From: an uncultured Prevotellaceae bacterium
Lineage (GTDB): Bacteria; Bacteroidota; Bacteroidia; Bacteroidales; Bacteroidaceae
Length of the DNA stretch: 55,375 bases
NCBI GenBank assembly: GCA_902780025.1
Contig: CACZDV010000018.1
Span: forward strand, 1 to 55,375
Direction: 5' to 3'
Part shown: in pieces, positions 7,656 through 16,379 of the stretch
How the letters are laid out: each line of letters starts with the position of its first letter
Position numbering within the stretch: position 1 is the stretch's first letter
Notes under the pieces: model-generated
The model's input: the letters and a program-made list of their open reading frames with translations, nothing else
Databases searched by the model: none
Told to the model about the DNA's origin: nothing
Made by a program: the position numbers and the translations under genes

Positions 7656-9353
7656 ATGGCGACAGTTGACGACAAGAAAGTGATTTTCTCGATGGTCGGA
7701 GTGAGCAAGACCATTCAGCAGAACCAGAAGCAAGTGCTCAAGAACATCTACCTCAGTTTCTTCTATGGGGCCAAAATCGGCATCATCGGTTTGAACGGTG
7801 CCGGTAAGTCGACCCTCATGAAGATTATTGCCGGACTTGACGAGCAGTTCCAGGGGCAGGTGGTGTGGAGTCCGGGCTACTCAGTGGGCTACCTGCCGCA
7901 GGATCCCCCATTAGATGAGACCAAGACGGTGAAGGAGAATGTTCAGGAAGGTGTGCAAAGCGTTTACGACGCTTTGAAAGAATACGACGATATCAACGTG
8001 AAATTCGGTCTGCCCGAATACTACGAGGATGCCGACAAGATGGACAAGCTCATGCAGCGTCAGGCCGAGTTGCAGGACATCATCGACGCTACCGACGCGT
8101 GGAACATGGACTCAAAGTTGGAGCGCGCAATGGCCGCCCTGAACTGTCCGCCGGGCGACTGGCCTGTGACCAATCTCAGCGGTGGTGAGCGTCGCCGTGT
8201 GGCCCTCTGCCGCCTGTTGCTGCAGAAACCCGACGTGCTGTTGTTGGACGAGCCGACCAACCACCTCGATGCCGAATCCATCGACTGGCTGGAACAACAC
8301 CTGCAGCAGTATGAGGGAACAGTCATTGCCGTTACTCACGACCGCTACTTCCTCGATGACGTGGCAGAGTGGATTCTCGAACTCGATCGTGGCGAGGGCA
8401 TCCCCTGGAAGGGCAACTACTCGAGCTGGCTGGAGCAGAAGTCGCAGCGGCTGGCACTCGAAGAGAAGGTAGCCTCGAAGCGCCGAAAGACGTTGGAGCG
8501 CGAGCTGGAGTGGGTGCGCATGGCCCCGAAAGCCCGCCATGCGAAGGGAAAAGCCCGTCTGAACAGCTATGAGACGATGCTCAACGAGGAACAGAAGCAG
8601 AAGGAGGAAAAGCTCGAAATATTCATCCCCAACGGTCCGCGACTGGGCAACAAGGTCATCGAGGCCGAGCATGTGGCCAAGGCTTACGGCGACAAGGTGC
8701 TCTTCAGCGACCTCAACTTCATGCTGCCGCCCAACGGCATCGTCGGCGTCATCGGCCCCAACGGTGCGGGTAAGACCACGCTCTTCCGTCTCATCATGGG
8801 ACTGGAGCAGGCCGACAAGGGCTCGTTCAGCGTTGGCGAGACGGTGAAGATATCGTACGTCGACCAGCAGCATAAGGATATCGACCCGGCCAAGTCGGTC
8901 TATGAGGTGGTCAGTCAGGGCAATGAGACCATTCGCATGGGTGGTAAGGATATTAATGTACGCGCGTACCTCAGCCGCTTCAACTTCAGCGGCGCCGACC
9001 AGGAGAAGAAGTGCGGCGTCCTCTCAGGCGGTGAGCGTAACCGTCTGCACTTAGCCATCGCCCTCAAGCAGGAGGGCAACGTCTTGTTGCTCGACGAGCC
9101 CACCAACGACATCGACGTCAATACTCTGCGCGCTTTGGAGGAAGGCTTGGAGGCCTTTGCCGGTTGTGCCGTCATCATCAGTCACGACCGCTGGTTCCTC
9201 GACCGCATCTGTACTCACGTCTTAGCTTTCGAGGGTGACGGTAACGTCTTCTACTTCGAGGGCAACTACTCCGAGTACGAAGTCAACAAGGCCCAGCGCC
9301 TCGGTTTGGAAGAGCCCAAGCGCATCCGTTACCGCAAGTTGATGGAGGAATAA
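7656..9353 (+). CDS. ettA: Energy-dependent translational throttle protein EttA (ABC-F)
   Basis: A 565-residue soluble ABC-F ATPase with two nucleotide-binding domains and no membrane segments. Domain 1 has Walker A GLNGAGKST (about 43-51), signature LSGGERRR and [16 protein letters not shown]. Domain 2 has GPNGAGKTT, LSGGERNR and DEPTNDIDVNTLRALE. The inserted arm and linker (about 245-320) match EttA, which binds the ribosomal E site and gates elongation according to ATP/ADP level. The EttA-type length and the NDID wording in the second Walker B separate it from the Uup-like paralogue at 36.6 kb. Confidence 0.92.
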   Translation: MATVDDKKVIFSMVGVSKTIQQNQKQVLKNIYLSFFYGAKIGIIGLNGAGKSTLMKIIAGLDEQFQGQVVWSPGYSVGYLPQDPPLDETKTVKENVQEGVQSVYDALKEYDDINVKFGLPEYYEDADKMDKLMQRQAELQDIIDATDAWNMDSKLERAMAALNCPPGDWPVTNLSGGERRRVALCRLLLQKPDVLLLDEPTNHLDAESIDWLEQHLQQYEGTVIAVTHDRYFLDDVAEWILELDRGEGIPWKGNYSSWLEQKSQRLALEEKVASKRRKTLERELEWVRMAPKARHAKGKARLNSYETMLNEEQKQKEEKLEIFIPNGPRLGNKVIEAEHVAKAYGDKVLFSDLNFMLPPNGIVGVIGPNGAGKTTLFRLIMGLEQADKGSFSVGETVKISYVDQQHKDIDPAKSVYEVVSQGNETIRMGGKDINVRAYLSRFNFSGADQEKKCGVLSGGERNRLHLAIALKQEGNVLLLDEPTNDIDVNTLRALEEGLEAFAGCAVIISHDRWFLDRICTHVLAFEGDGNVFYFEGNYSEYEVNKAQRLGLEEPKRIRYRKLMEE

Positions 9354-9378
9354 GCGTATCAGTATGGAACAAAGAAAG

Positions 9379-9416
9379 AATCCTCAGTGCTATTAGACAC
9401 TGAGGATTCCTTATTT
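9379..9416. terminator. Bidirectional intrinsic terminator between ettA and araB
   Basis: An 11-bp perfect stem (9379-9389 with 9398-9408) encloses an 8-base loop. It is followed by a T-rich tail on the plus strand and preceded by an A-rich tract that gives a U-tract on the minus strand. It serves both convergent genes. Confidence 0.8.
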
Positions 9417-9433
9417 TGGATAGATAGTCCGAT

Positions 9434-11023
9434 TTAAGCCTTATTGTCAACAGCGGCCTGCTCAATGGGCAGACACTTCTTGTAGTTCTCGATGTAACGC
9501 TCGAATCCGGCAACGTCGTCGGCTGTGGGGGCGATAGAGACACCCGTGTTGCCTGCAAAGACGACATCCTCGAGGTAGTCAGCGAGATTCTTACCATTCT
9601 TATTAATAAGGTAGCCAGCCAGCAGGGCGATACCCCACGCACCACCTTCACCTGCAGTCTCCATCACCGAGATGGGGCTATTGAGGGCGGCAGCCAGCAT
9701 ACGCTGACCTACGCCGGCGGTCTTGAAGTAGCCACCGTGACCCGTAATGCGGTCTACGCGGATCATCTCGTCCTTGAACAGGATGTCGTTACCAATCTTC
9801 AGCACACCGATGGCGCCGTAGAGGTGGGCGCGCATGAAGTTAGCCAGGTTGAACTTGTCGTTAGCAGAGCGCACGAACATCGGGCGGCCCTCGGCAAGAC
9901 CCGTGACAGGCTCGCCGCTGACGTAGTTGTAGGCCATCAGCCCACCGCAGTCGGCATCGCCCTCGAGGGCTTTGTTGAAGAGTTTGCCGTAAAGCTCGTT
10001 CATATCGACGGGCACACCGAGCAGCTGCTGGTATTCCTTGAACAGTCCCACCCAGGCGTTGATGTCCGAAGTACAGTTGTTACAGTGAACCATTGCCACG
10101 AGGCTTCCGTCGGGTGTGGTTACCATGTCAATCATCTCGTAGGGCTTCGATAGCGGTTTCTCCAGCACAATCATCGAGAAGCTGGAAGTGCCGGCCGAGA
10201 CGTTACCCGTGCGCTGCTTGACGGCGTTGGTAGCCACCATTCCCGTGCCTGCATCGCCCTCGGGCGGACAGACGGGACAGCCGGGCTTCAGGTGACCGCT
10301 GACGTCGAGGCGCTTGGCACCCTCAGAGGTGAGATAGCCTGCATTCTCGCCGGCATTAAGCGACTTGGGCAGAATGTCGAGCAACTTCCACGAATAGCCC
10401 TTCGGAGCAATCAGCTCGTCGAACTTCTTCACCATCGTAGCGTCGTAGGTCTTCGTGGCGGGGTCGACGGGAATCATACCCGAAGCATCGCCCACACCGA
10501 GGACGAACTCTCCTGTAACCTGCCAGTGAACATAACCGGCGAGGGTGGTGAGGTACTTGATGTCCTTGACGTGCTCATTGTCTTCCAGGATGCACTCATA
10601 CAGGTGGCTGATACTCCAGCGCAGGGGGATGTTATAATTGAAGAGCTTGGAGAGCTCGGCGGCAGCCTTGCCGGTATTGGTGTTACGCCATGTGCGGAAG
10701 GGCACCAGGATTTCCTGCTTTTCGTTGAAGGCCATATAGCCGTGCATCATGGCTGAGAAGCCGATAGCGGCCAGCGACTCGATCTCGCAGTCGTACTGCT
10801 TCAGCACGTCCTTGCGCAAATCTGCGTAGCAGTCCTGCAGTCCGTACCAGATAGCCTCGATGCTATACGTCCACAGTCCGTCGACAAGCTGGTTTTCCCA
10901 CTCGTGTGAGCCTTGTGCAATAGGCTTGTTTTCTTCGTCGATGAGTACGGCTTTGATACGTGTGGAACCGAATTCGATTCCCAGAATGGCCTTTCCGGCC
11001 TCGATGGTTTGTTTTGCGGTCAT
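9434..11023 (-). CDS. araB: FGGY-family pentulose kinase, probable L-ribulokinase
   Basis: A 529-residue sugar kinase of the actin-like FGGY fold. Phosphate-1 motif GIEFGSTRIK is at about 14-23. The phosphate-2 region includes GDAGTGMV and NVSAGTSSF (about 255-285), and GEGGAWGIALLAGY (about 465-478) is the C-terminal nucleotide-binding segment. By motif it could be labelled xylulokinase. I favour L-ribulokinase because the rest of an L-arabinose set (araD, araR, transporters) is in the window without another kinase, and Bacteroides arabinose clusters contain a similar long kinase. It stands alone here, 14 kb from araD, with its own promoter. Substrate is unproven. Confidence 0.75.
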   Translation of the reverse strand: MTAKQTIEAGKAILGIEFGSTRIKAVLIDEENKPIAQGSHEWENQLVDGLWTYSIEAIWYGLQDCYADLRKDVLKQYDCEIESLAAIGFSAMMHGYMAFNEKQEILVPFRTWRNTNTGKAAAELSKLFNYNIPLRWSISHLYECILEDNEHVKDIKYLTTLAGYVHWQVTGEFVLGVGDASGMIPVDPATKTYDATMVKKFDELIAPKGYSWKLLDILPKSLNAGENAGYLTSEGAKRLDVSGHLKPGCPVCPPEGDAGTGMVATNAVKQRTGNVSAGTSSFSMIVLEKPLSKPYEMIDMVTTPDGSLVAMVHCNNCTSDINAWVGLFKEYQQLLGVPVDMNELYGKLFNKALEGDADCGGLMAYNYVSGEPVTGLAEGRPMFVRSANDKFNLANFMRAHLYGAIGVLKIGNDILFKDEMIRVDRITGHGGYFKTAGVGQRMLAAALNSPISVMETAGEGGAWGIALLAGYLINKNGKNLADYLEDVVFAGNTGVSIAPTADDVAGFERYIENYKKCLPIEQAAVDNKA

Positions 11024-11053
11024 TGTTTATTGAGTTTTAGGGTTTCTGGACTG

Positions 11054-11085
11054 CAAAAGTAGTTTATTTTCTGCAAATATCCAAA
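11054..11085 (-). promoter_or_regulatory. araB-like kinase promoter
   Basis: Minus-strand TACTTTTG at 11054-11061 and TTTG at 11082-11085, 20-base spacer. I see no copy of the palindrome found upstream of the aldose epimerase operon. Confidence 0.6.
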
Positions 11086-11123
11086 CAATTCATTACTTTT
11101 TTATACTCTTTATGACTCTCCCT

Positions 11124-12134
11124 TTACAGGCGAAGTCCGAAGAAGGTACGGACACGCCACTTGATGTTATGCACGGCGAGGTTATCCTTGTCGCCGATGT
11201 TGGTGAAATTGAACACCATCGACAGTCCGAGGAACTTGTTGCTCCATTGGTGTACCACCGCTCCACGACCAGTGATGATGGCTTCGGGGAAGTGGTAGTC
11301 CAATGGGACACGGGTGTCGCCGAAGGTCATGGATGTGTTGCTGTAGACGATGAACGTGGGCAGCGCTGAGATGTGCAGCAGCCAACCCTCATGTGGCACG
11401 TAGTTGTAGCCGTAGCCCGCACCGATGCCTATATTCGTCATCTTCAGTTGTATTTCAGGATCCCAGTCGAGCGTGGTGTGCTGTCCCATACCCGATGCTG
11501 CTAACAGGAAGCTACCGGCAGAGCGCCGCTGGATGTAGCTCTGCGAGAAGGCGGCAGGGTAGGAGAAGCGGCGGCTGTTGAAGGCGTAATAGGCGTTAAC
11601 GTTCAACGTCTTCACCGAAAGCATGTCTTCAGGCAGTCCGATGCGCTCCATGCCGTCCATATCGTGCCAGCCCGTGAAGTTCTTCGCGTTCTGGTAAATG
11701 AAGTCGAAGCCGAAGCGTTTGCCGTAGGAGTTGAAGTTCAGCTCGTAATCGTGGTACTTGCCCATCATCTTGGCGGGATTAAGTGCTGCGCTGAGCGAGA
11801 AACCCAGATAGCTCACCGCCACGCTAAGCGTCGATTTGTAGTCGGCCTTCATCTCCGACTTGAAATGCCTACCGTTGTCTCTTCCTTCGTCCTCAATCTT
11901 CGCTCCCGACACATTCATACGTGCCACGATAGTCCACTTCGTTTGCGGTCGTGTGATGTAAGCCGTATCAATGTCACCATTGTTACGATAGTAGCGGGCA
12001 GCAAGGGCGCTGCTTATCTGTGCCCGTCTCAGCGAGTCGCGGTTCTGGGCGACGGCTCTGGTTGTGAAGCCGCCCCACATCACAGTCATCATCATGAGGA
12101 TGACAATACGCGTAATCTGATGTTTAGAACTCAT
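11124..12134 (-). CDS. DUF4421-family outer-membrane protein (downstream paralogue)
   Basis: A 336-residue protein with a signal peptide (about 1-29, ending VAQ), followed by alternating aromatic beta strands and a C-terminal aromatic/Leu end (TFFGLRL) typical of a Bacteroidetes outer-membrane barrel. The signature region SYIQRRSAGSFLLAASG (about 183-200) and GAGYGYNYVP (about 225) are shared with the protein at 14450-15664, so the two are paralogues of DUF4421 type. Function is unknown. Its ATG lies 11 bases inside the 3' end of the patatin gene, suggesting coupled translation and a shared role at the outer membrane. Confidence 0.8.
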   Translation of the reverse strand: MSSKHQITRIVILMMMTVMWGGFTTRAVAQNRDSLRRAQISSALAARYYRNNGDIDTAYITRPQTKWTIVARMNVSGAKIEDEGRDNGRHFKSEMKADYKSTLSVAVSYLGFSLSAALNPAKMMGKYHDYELNFNSYGKRFGFDFIYQNAKNFTGWHDMDGMERIGLPEDMLSVKTLNVNAYYAFNSRRFSYPAAFSQSYIQRRSAGSFLLAASGMGQHTTLDWDPEIQLKMTNIGIGAGYGYNYVPHEGWLLHISALPTFIVYSNTSMTFGDTRVPLDYHFPEAIITGRGAVVHQWSNKFLGLSMVFNFTNIGDKDNLAVHNIKWRVRTFFGLRL

Positions 12135-14349
12135 ATCCGAGGTTGAGGAAGAAGTAGGGCTCTTTGGTGTAGTTGCTATAGCCGAGGGTAACGCCCGCCG
12201 GACCGAACATGGTGTTGTAGTAGTAAGCTATCTGTCCGCCGAGCATGGTGTGGAAGTCAAGCATCTTGCTCAGATGGTCAGACTGCTGGGCAGCAGCCAG
12301 GCGCAGCAGCATATAACTGTTGCCGCCGATGTGCTCCTGTGCCTGCAGCTGGGCAGCCACAAACTGGTGGTCGACGTACTCCATGTTGCCAATGCCGGCG
12401 AAGGGCATCTGCTGCTCCACATAGTGGCCGAACCAGTCGCCGCCGATAGTATTGCCAAAGGCAGGAGGAACCGTATTGCCGAAGAGCAGGCGTCCGTAGA
12501 ACATGGGCTGGAGCGTGAAACGCTTGCCCATAGTGAACGACATACGCCAGTTGGCATTCACCTCGCTCATGCCAGGCTTGCCGTCGAGCTGGGCAAAGTT
12601 GTCGGTCAGGTAGGAATAGGCAGCCTTGAAGCGGGCACCGCGGGTGGGGAAGTTCCAGTTGTCCTCGCTGTTATAGTTGATGCGGGCGTGGTAACTGTAG
12701 AAGTGCTCGTTCTTGAGCGTCGTCTGGATAGATGACTCCGAGCCGAGCATGTTGCGATAGTGCATGTAGTCCCATCGCAGTCCATACTGTATATTGAAGT
12801 GTCGCAGATCGTGGTTGATGGGAATGACCTCAGCCTGGAACTGGTTGTAGCGGATGTTGTAGTCGCGGTCGCCCTTGAAGTAGACGTCCACGTCGTTGCG
12901 GCGGAAGGTATAGCTGATGGTGGGGCGGATGTTGCTGCGCGGGTGGATGGTCAGCTCGCCACGTGCCATCAGGCGCTTGCCGAGGCGCAGCGTGATGTCG
13001 GTATTGATAGGTGTAGCCGTCTTCAGCGGTATGTCGAGTCCCAACTGCACAGAGGCGTATTCCTCATTGTCGTAGCGTACTCCGGCGTGTAGCTGTACCG
13101 ACTTGCGGTTGCCAGCCGAGAGCACGACGCGTACGCCGTTACCTTCAGGCACCAGCCTGCACTCGGCAGTCTGGTAGAACAGGTCCACGCGCATCGACGT
13201 CGTGAGCTGCTGCTCCAGTTCCGCATCGATGCTGTCCTTCTTGTGCAGCTTGAACTTACTGCGTATGAACCGCTCGGCCTGCGGCGTCATGTTCTCGAAG
13301 GTGTAGCCCGTTACATGTTGCTTCTCAGTCATCACCTGCGGACGCAGCGGGTGAAGCATCTTCGGACGATAGTCGTCGCTGATGCCGATTTGCCGTTTCA
13401 GGGCTACTATCTGTCCCCAGTGGCGCATGGCCTCCTCCTCACCTCGGCGTATCAGCGTGTCGATGGCTGCATGCGAGAAACTGGCCGAGCCGTAGCCCTT
13501 AGTGTCCACCTGCATATGCAAGTCGGTGATGGCCAGGTTCTCGTCCACCTTGTTCTTACAATTCACGTCGATAATCTGGCTCAGGATGGTCATCGTGCCG
13601 TTCAGGTCCTCGGCCATCTTCGGATCACCCTGCACGGTGACGCCGATGATGATGTCGGCACCCATCGCTTTGGCAACGTCAGCAGGATAGTTGTTCTTCA
13701 GGCCACCGTCCACCAGCACCATCTCGCCGATTCTCACAGGCGAGAAGGCCACCGGTATCGCCATCGAGGAACGCATAGCCTGAGCCAGTCGTCCACTGTG
13801 GAATACCACTTCCGAGTTGTCCACGATGTTCGTAGCCACGCAGGCAAACGGAATAGGCAGGTCGCGCGAGAAATCGAGCGAGTCGGTATATCCCGTGCAT
13901 AGCTGCTGGAACAGCTCGGCCAGGTTCTTACCCTTGATGAATCCGCCCGCGTTCATGTCGCGCTTGCCGATAGTCACGCCCGTCGTATAAATATAGGTGT
14001 ACTGCTTCCGTCGGTCGCTTAGGCTCTGGTTACGCAGGTCCTCCTTGTCGGTAATCACGTAGCTCCAGTCCTGCACACGCACCATCGAGTCGAGCGCATT
14101 GGCATTGTAGCCGATGGCATAAAGTCCGCCGATAATGCTGCCCATCGACGTGCCGGTAACGATGTCGACGGGAATGCCCGCCCGTTCCAGCACTTTCAGC
14201 ACACCGATGTGCGCCATACCTTTTGCACCACCGCCGCTCAGCACGATGGCCACCTTCTTGCGCTCCTGTTGCTGTGCGCTTACCGTACCAGCCGTCATAA
14301 TCCCGACTGCCAGCAGCGCCACGAGTATACACCTTTTCATCTTTTCCAT
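12124..14349 (-). CDS. Patatin-like phospholipase with outer-membrane barrel (PlpD/type Vd-like)
   Basis: A 741-residue protein with a signal peptide and a patatin domain. The latter carries oxyanion motif SGGGAKG (about 37-43), nucleophile motif GTSMGS (about 66-71) and the catalytic Asp in DGG (LVDGGLKNNYP, about 215), giving a Ser-Asp lipase dyad. A POTRA-like segment (about 310-385) leads into a C-terminal 16-strand-type barrel ending in NLGYEF. This domain order matches type Vd patatin autotransporters. The ATG at 14349 is better placed after AAGGA than the one at 14355. It lies between two DUF4421 genes and overlaps the second. Confidence 0.87.
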   Translation of the reverse strand: MEKMKRCILVALLAVGIMTAGTVSAQQQERKKVAIVLSGGGAKGMAHIGVLKVLERAGIPVDIVTGTSMGSIIGGLYAIGYNANALDSMVRVQDWSYVITDKEDLRNQSLSDRRKQYTYIYTTGVTIGKRDMNAGGFIKGKNLAELFQQLCTGYTDSLDFSRDLPIPFACVATNIVDNSEVVFHSGRLAQAMRSSMAIPVAFSPVRIGEMVLVDGGLKNNYPADVAKAMGADIIIGVTVQGDPKMAEDLNGTMTILSQIIDVNCKNKVDENLAITDLHMQVDTKGYGSASFSHAAIDTLIRRGEEEAMRHWGQIVALKRQIGISDDYRPKMLHPLRPQVMTEKQHVTGYTFENMTPQAERFIRSKFKLHKKDSIDAELEQQLTTSMRVDLFYQTAECRLVPEGNGVRVVLSAGNRKSVQLHAGVRYDNEEYASVQLGLDIPLKTATPINTDITLRLGKRLMARGELTIHPRSNIRPTISYTFRRNDVDVYFKGDRDYNIRYNQFQAEVIPINHDLRHFNIQYGLRWDYMHYRNMLGSESSIQTTLKNEHFYSYHARINYNSEDNWNFPTRGARFKAAYSYLTDNFAQLDGKPGMSEVNANWRMSFTMGKRFTLQPMFYGRLLFGNTVPPAFGNTIGGDWFGHYVEQQMPFAGIGNMEYVDHQFVAAQLQAQEHIGGNSYMLLRLAAAQQSDHLSKMLDFHTMLGGQIAYYYNTMFGPAGVTLGYSNYTKEPYFFLNLGYEF

Positions 14350-14371
14350 AATCATCCTTGTTTTGTCGGTG

Positions 14372-14400
14372 CAAAATTACAAAATAAACTTCAATAACAA
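14372..14400 (-). promoter_or_regulatory. Promoter of the patatin gene
   Basis: Minus-strand TAATTTTG at 14372-14379 with a TTG at 14398-14400, 18-base spacer, just before the patatin start. The patatin/DUF4421 pair can therefore be transcribed separately from the upstream DUF4421 gene. Confidence 0.5.
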
Positions 14401-14449
14401 AAAGAAATATGTCAGGAATCGACATCCAGCGACAGAGCCCCCTGAACTT

Positions 14450-15664
14450 CTACAATCTCACGCCAAATGACAGGCGGGCGTAGGCATCGAAGATGTTGAC
14501 TTTGCCGTTGTCGTTCTTGTAATTGAAGTTGTTGTACTGCGCCTGGGCGCCAATGAAGTAGTTACTCCAGTTGTAGGCGATGCCAAGGCGCAGGTCAAGG
14601 TTGAAGCGGAACATGCTGTAGTCCACATCGGGCTCTATATCCCAGTAGTCAAACTGAGAGTTATTCACATCCGCCATCTCGATGGGTTTATGCGACTTGC
14701 CGTTGGCCCATGTCCTCGTCTCCCTGTTCCAGTCGCCGTAATTATCAACAGGCTCTTTTGGAGACACGTCGTAGTTCATTTCGTATTTGTAGGTTTTCAC
14801 GCGGTTATAGACGCTGACGGTAGGCATCGCCATCGCGTTGACGACAAGGCCGCGCAGCGGTACCCAGTTGTAGCCGTAGCCGACACCGAGGTTGGCCTGG
14901 TGTACCTTGGCACGGTAGATGCCGTGGCCGATAATCATAAAGAGGAAGTTGCTGATGTCCGAATAGTCGAACGACGACTGGTACCACGTGGCTCCTAAGA
15001 GGAAAGACCCTGCGGAGCGACGCTGGATGACAGACTGATTGTAGGCGGCAGCCTGCGAGTAGCGACGGCCGTTGAACACGTAGTATCCGTTGAGATAGAC
15101 GGAACGAATCCATACTGGTGCAAACATATTGAAGGTTGTGTCTTTCCGCGTTTCGACACCCGTATCCAGATTGCGTTCTGTCGTGCTGAAAGTGGCGTCC
15201 GTCGTGTTGAAGCGTCTCAGACGGAAGTTGAAACCGTACTTGGCTCCCGTCGTGCTGAAGGAGTAATAACGGCCTGCATTCTTGGTGAGCGACTTGGAAT
15301 AGGAGAATCCCGTACCGCGATAGCCCACCCAGAAACCAATAGAAGAAGCTACGGGAGGCTCAAAGCACAGATTCCAGTCGGCTTGTTCGTTGTAGCCGGG
15401 AAAGTCGACACTATGGGTATAGTCCACGTCTACCGCATTCTCTTTATAGCGGAGTATCACCCTCCAGGGTTTCTCGGGCACCTCAATGTAGTGCGGGTCC
15501 ACCTTCGCCTTGGCTTTGGTGTCCAAGAATTCCTGCAACTGATGAAGCCTTACCATCAAGTTCGGCTTACTTTCCTGTGTACTTACGCTGTCTATAGTTT
15601 CTTGTTCCTGTGCTGCTGCATTCAAGGAGAATAGCAGACAGCAGATAATCATTCTTCCTATCAT
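14450..15664 (-). CDS. DUF4421-family outer-membrane protein (upstream paralogue)
   Basis: A 404-residue protein with a signal peptide (about 1-18, ending AAA-Q), then a barrel-like pattern ending in RLSFGVRL. It shares the QRRSAGSFLLGA segment and the GVGYGYNWVP segment with the protein at 11124-12134 and is about 70 residues longer, mostly in the N-terminal part and one loop. The longest frame begins at 15688, but the -7 box (15686-15693) covers that codon. The ATG at 15664 is therefore the start. Function is unknown; a link with the adjacent patatin is inferred only from position. Confidence 0.8.
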   Translation of the reverse strand: MIGRMIICCLLFSLNAAAQEQETIDSVSTQESKPNLMVRLHQLQEFLDTKAKAKVDPHYIEVPEKPWRVILRYKENAVDVDYTHSVDFPGYNEQADWNLCFEPPVASSIGFWVGYRGTGFSYSKSLTKNAGRYYSFSTTGAKYGFNFRLRRFNTTDATFSTTERNLDTGVETRKDTTFNMFAPVWIRSVYLNGYYVFNGRRYSQAAAYNQSVIQRRSAGSFLLGATWYQSSFDYSDISNFLFMIIGHGIYRAKVHQANLGVGYGYNWVPLRGLVVNAMAMPTVSVYNRVKTYKYEMNYDVSPKEPVDNYGDWNRETRTWANGKSHKPIEMADVNNSQFDYWDIEPDVDYSMFRFNLDLRLGIAYNWSNYFIGAQAQYNNFNYKNDNGKVNIFDAYARLSFGVRL

Positions 15665-15685
15665 ATTCTGAGGCTTTAATGACCG

Positions 15686-15716
15686 CAAAGATAATACTTT
15701 TTTCTGAAATGTCCAA
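15686..15716 (-). promoter_or_regulatory. Promoter of the upstream DUF4421 gene
   Basis: Minus-strand TATCTTTG at 15686-15693 and TTG at 15714-15716, exactly 20 bases apart. It overlaps the longest-frame start codon and so fixes the start at 15664. Confidence 0.65.
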
Positions 15717-15751
15717 GAAGAAGCGACTTTTTTGTTGTATGAACATGATTA

Positions 15752-16369
15752 TCATATCGAATTCATCGTCCTTTGCAGTTCTTCTAAGAACCGGGCGGCG
15801 TGCTTGCCGTCCATCTGGGCGTGATGGAACTGGAAAGAGATGGGCAGCGTCGTCTTCAGCCAGCCCTTGCGGTAACGTCCCCAGGCCAGAAAGGGATTGG
15901 TAAAAATGCCGCTGTATTGGTTGACGATGCAGTCGAGCTCCGTGCCCGTGATTGCCGACGTGCCGACGATGACGGCTTCATCGTCGAGGATGTCCTGACA
16001 CGTCTGGCTGATGGTCTCCGTCAGCTGCATGTAGTTGGCATTAAATGCCTCCAAGTCGTTGGTGACGGCCACGTCGCAGAAGCTGAGTCCACCCTTGACG
16101 TTGTCAGCTATCACGTTGATGGCCATGCGGTCGTATTTGTACAGCTTTCCGTCCTTGGGCAGCATGTAGAACTCCTCAATCTTTGATGCTGCACGGCCGA
16201 TGCACCAGCACAGCAGCATATTGAACTTCATGCCGCGCTGCCGGCTTACCTTGCGCAGTCGCGTCACGTCGAAGGTTTTCGTGAACGTCACCATCGGCAT
16301 GGGCGACTTCATCCACAGCTCGAAGGCGATGGCCCGGCTGGTGTCCTTGGGGTTGATTTCCTGTTTCAT
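15752..16369 (-). CDS. Chloramphenicol acetyltransferase-like protein (type A CAT fold)
   Basis: A 205-residue protein of the CAT/trimeric acyl-CoA transferase fold. The catalytic motif HHxxxDG is present near the C terminus (FHHAQMDGKHAARFLEEL, about 180-197); the first His would be the general base. The hydrophobic core strand KFNMLLCWCI (about 46-55) is also family-typical. Whether it acetylates chloramphenicol is not shown: many Bacteroidetes homologues are chromosomal and of unknown substrate. It starts 10 bases after the DUF418 gene, in the same two-gene operon under the promoter at 17556-17598. Confidence 0.82.
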   Translation of the reverse strand: MKQEINPKDTSRAIAFELWMKSPMPMVTFTKTFDVTRLRKVSRQRGMKFNMLLCWCIGRAASKIEEFYMLPKDGKLYKYDRMAINVIADNVKGGLSFCDVAVTNDLEAFNANYMQLTETISQTCQDILDDEAVIVGTSAITGTELDCIVNQYSGIFTNPFLAWGRYRKGWLKTTLPISFQFHHAQMDGKHAARFLEELQRTMNSI

Positions 16370-16379
16370 CTTAATACAT

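Noticed and set aside
8112-8873. Minus-strand frame of 253 codons
   Set aside because: Antisense to ettA, whose motifs are complete.
9434-11023. Naming the kinase xylB
   Set aside because: Motifs do not separate xylulokinase from ribulokinase, and the local arabinose genes favour the latter; kept as probable only.
15752-16369. Acquired chloramphenicol resistance gene
   Set aside because: Only the CAT fold motif is seen; there is no mobile element and the gene is in a local operon, so a resistance claim is not supported.
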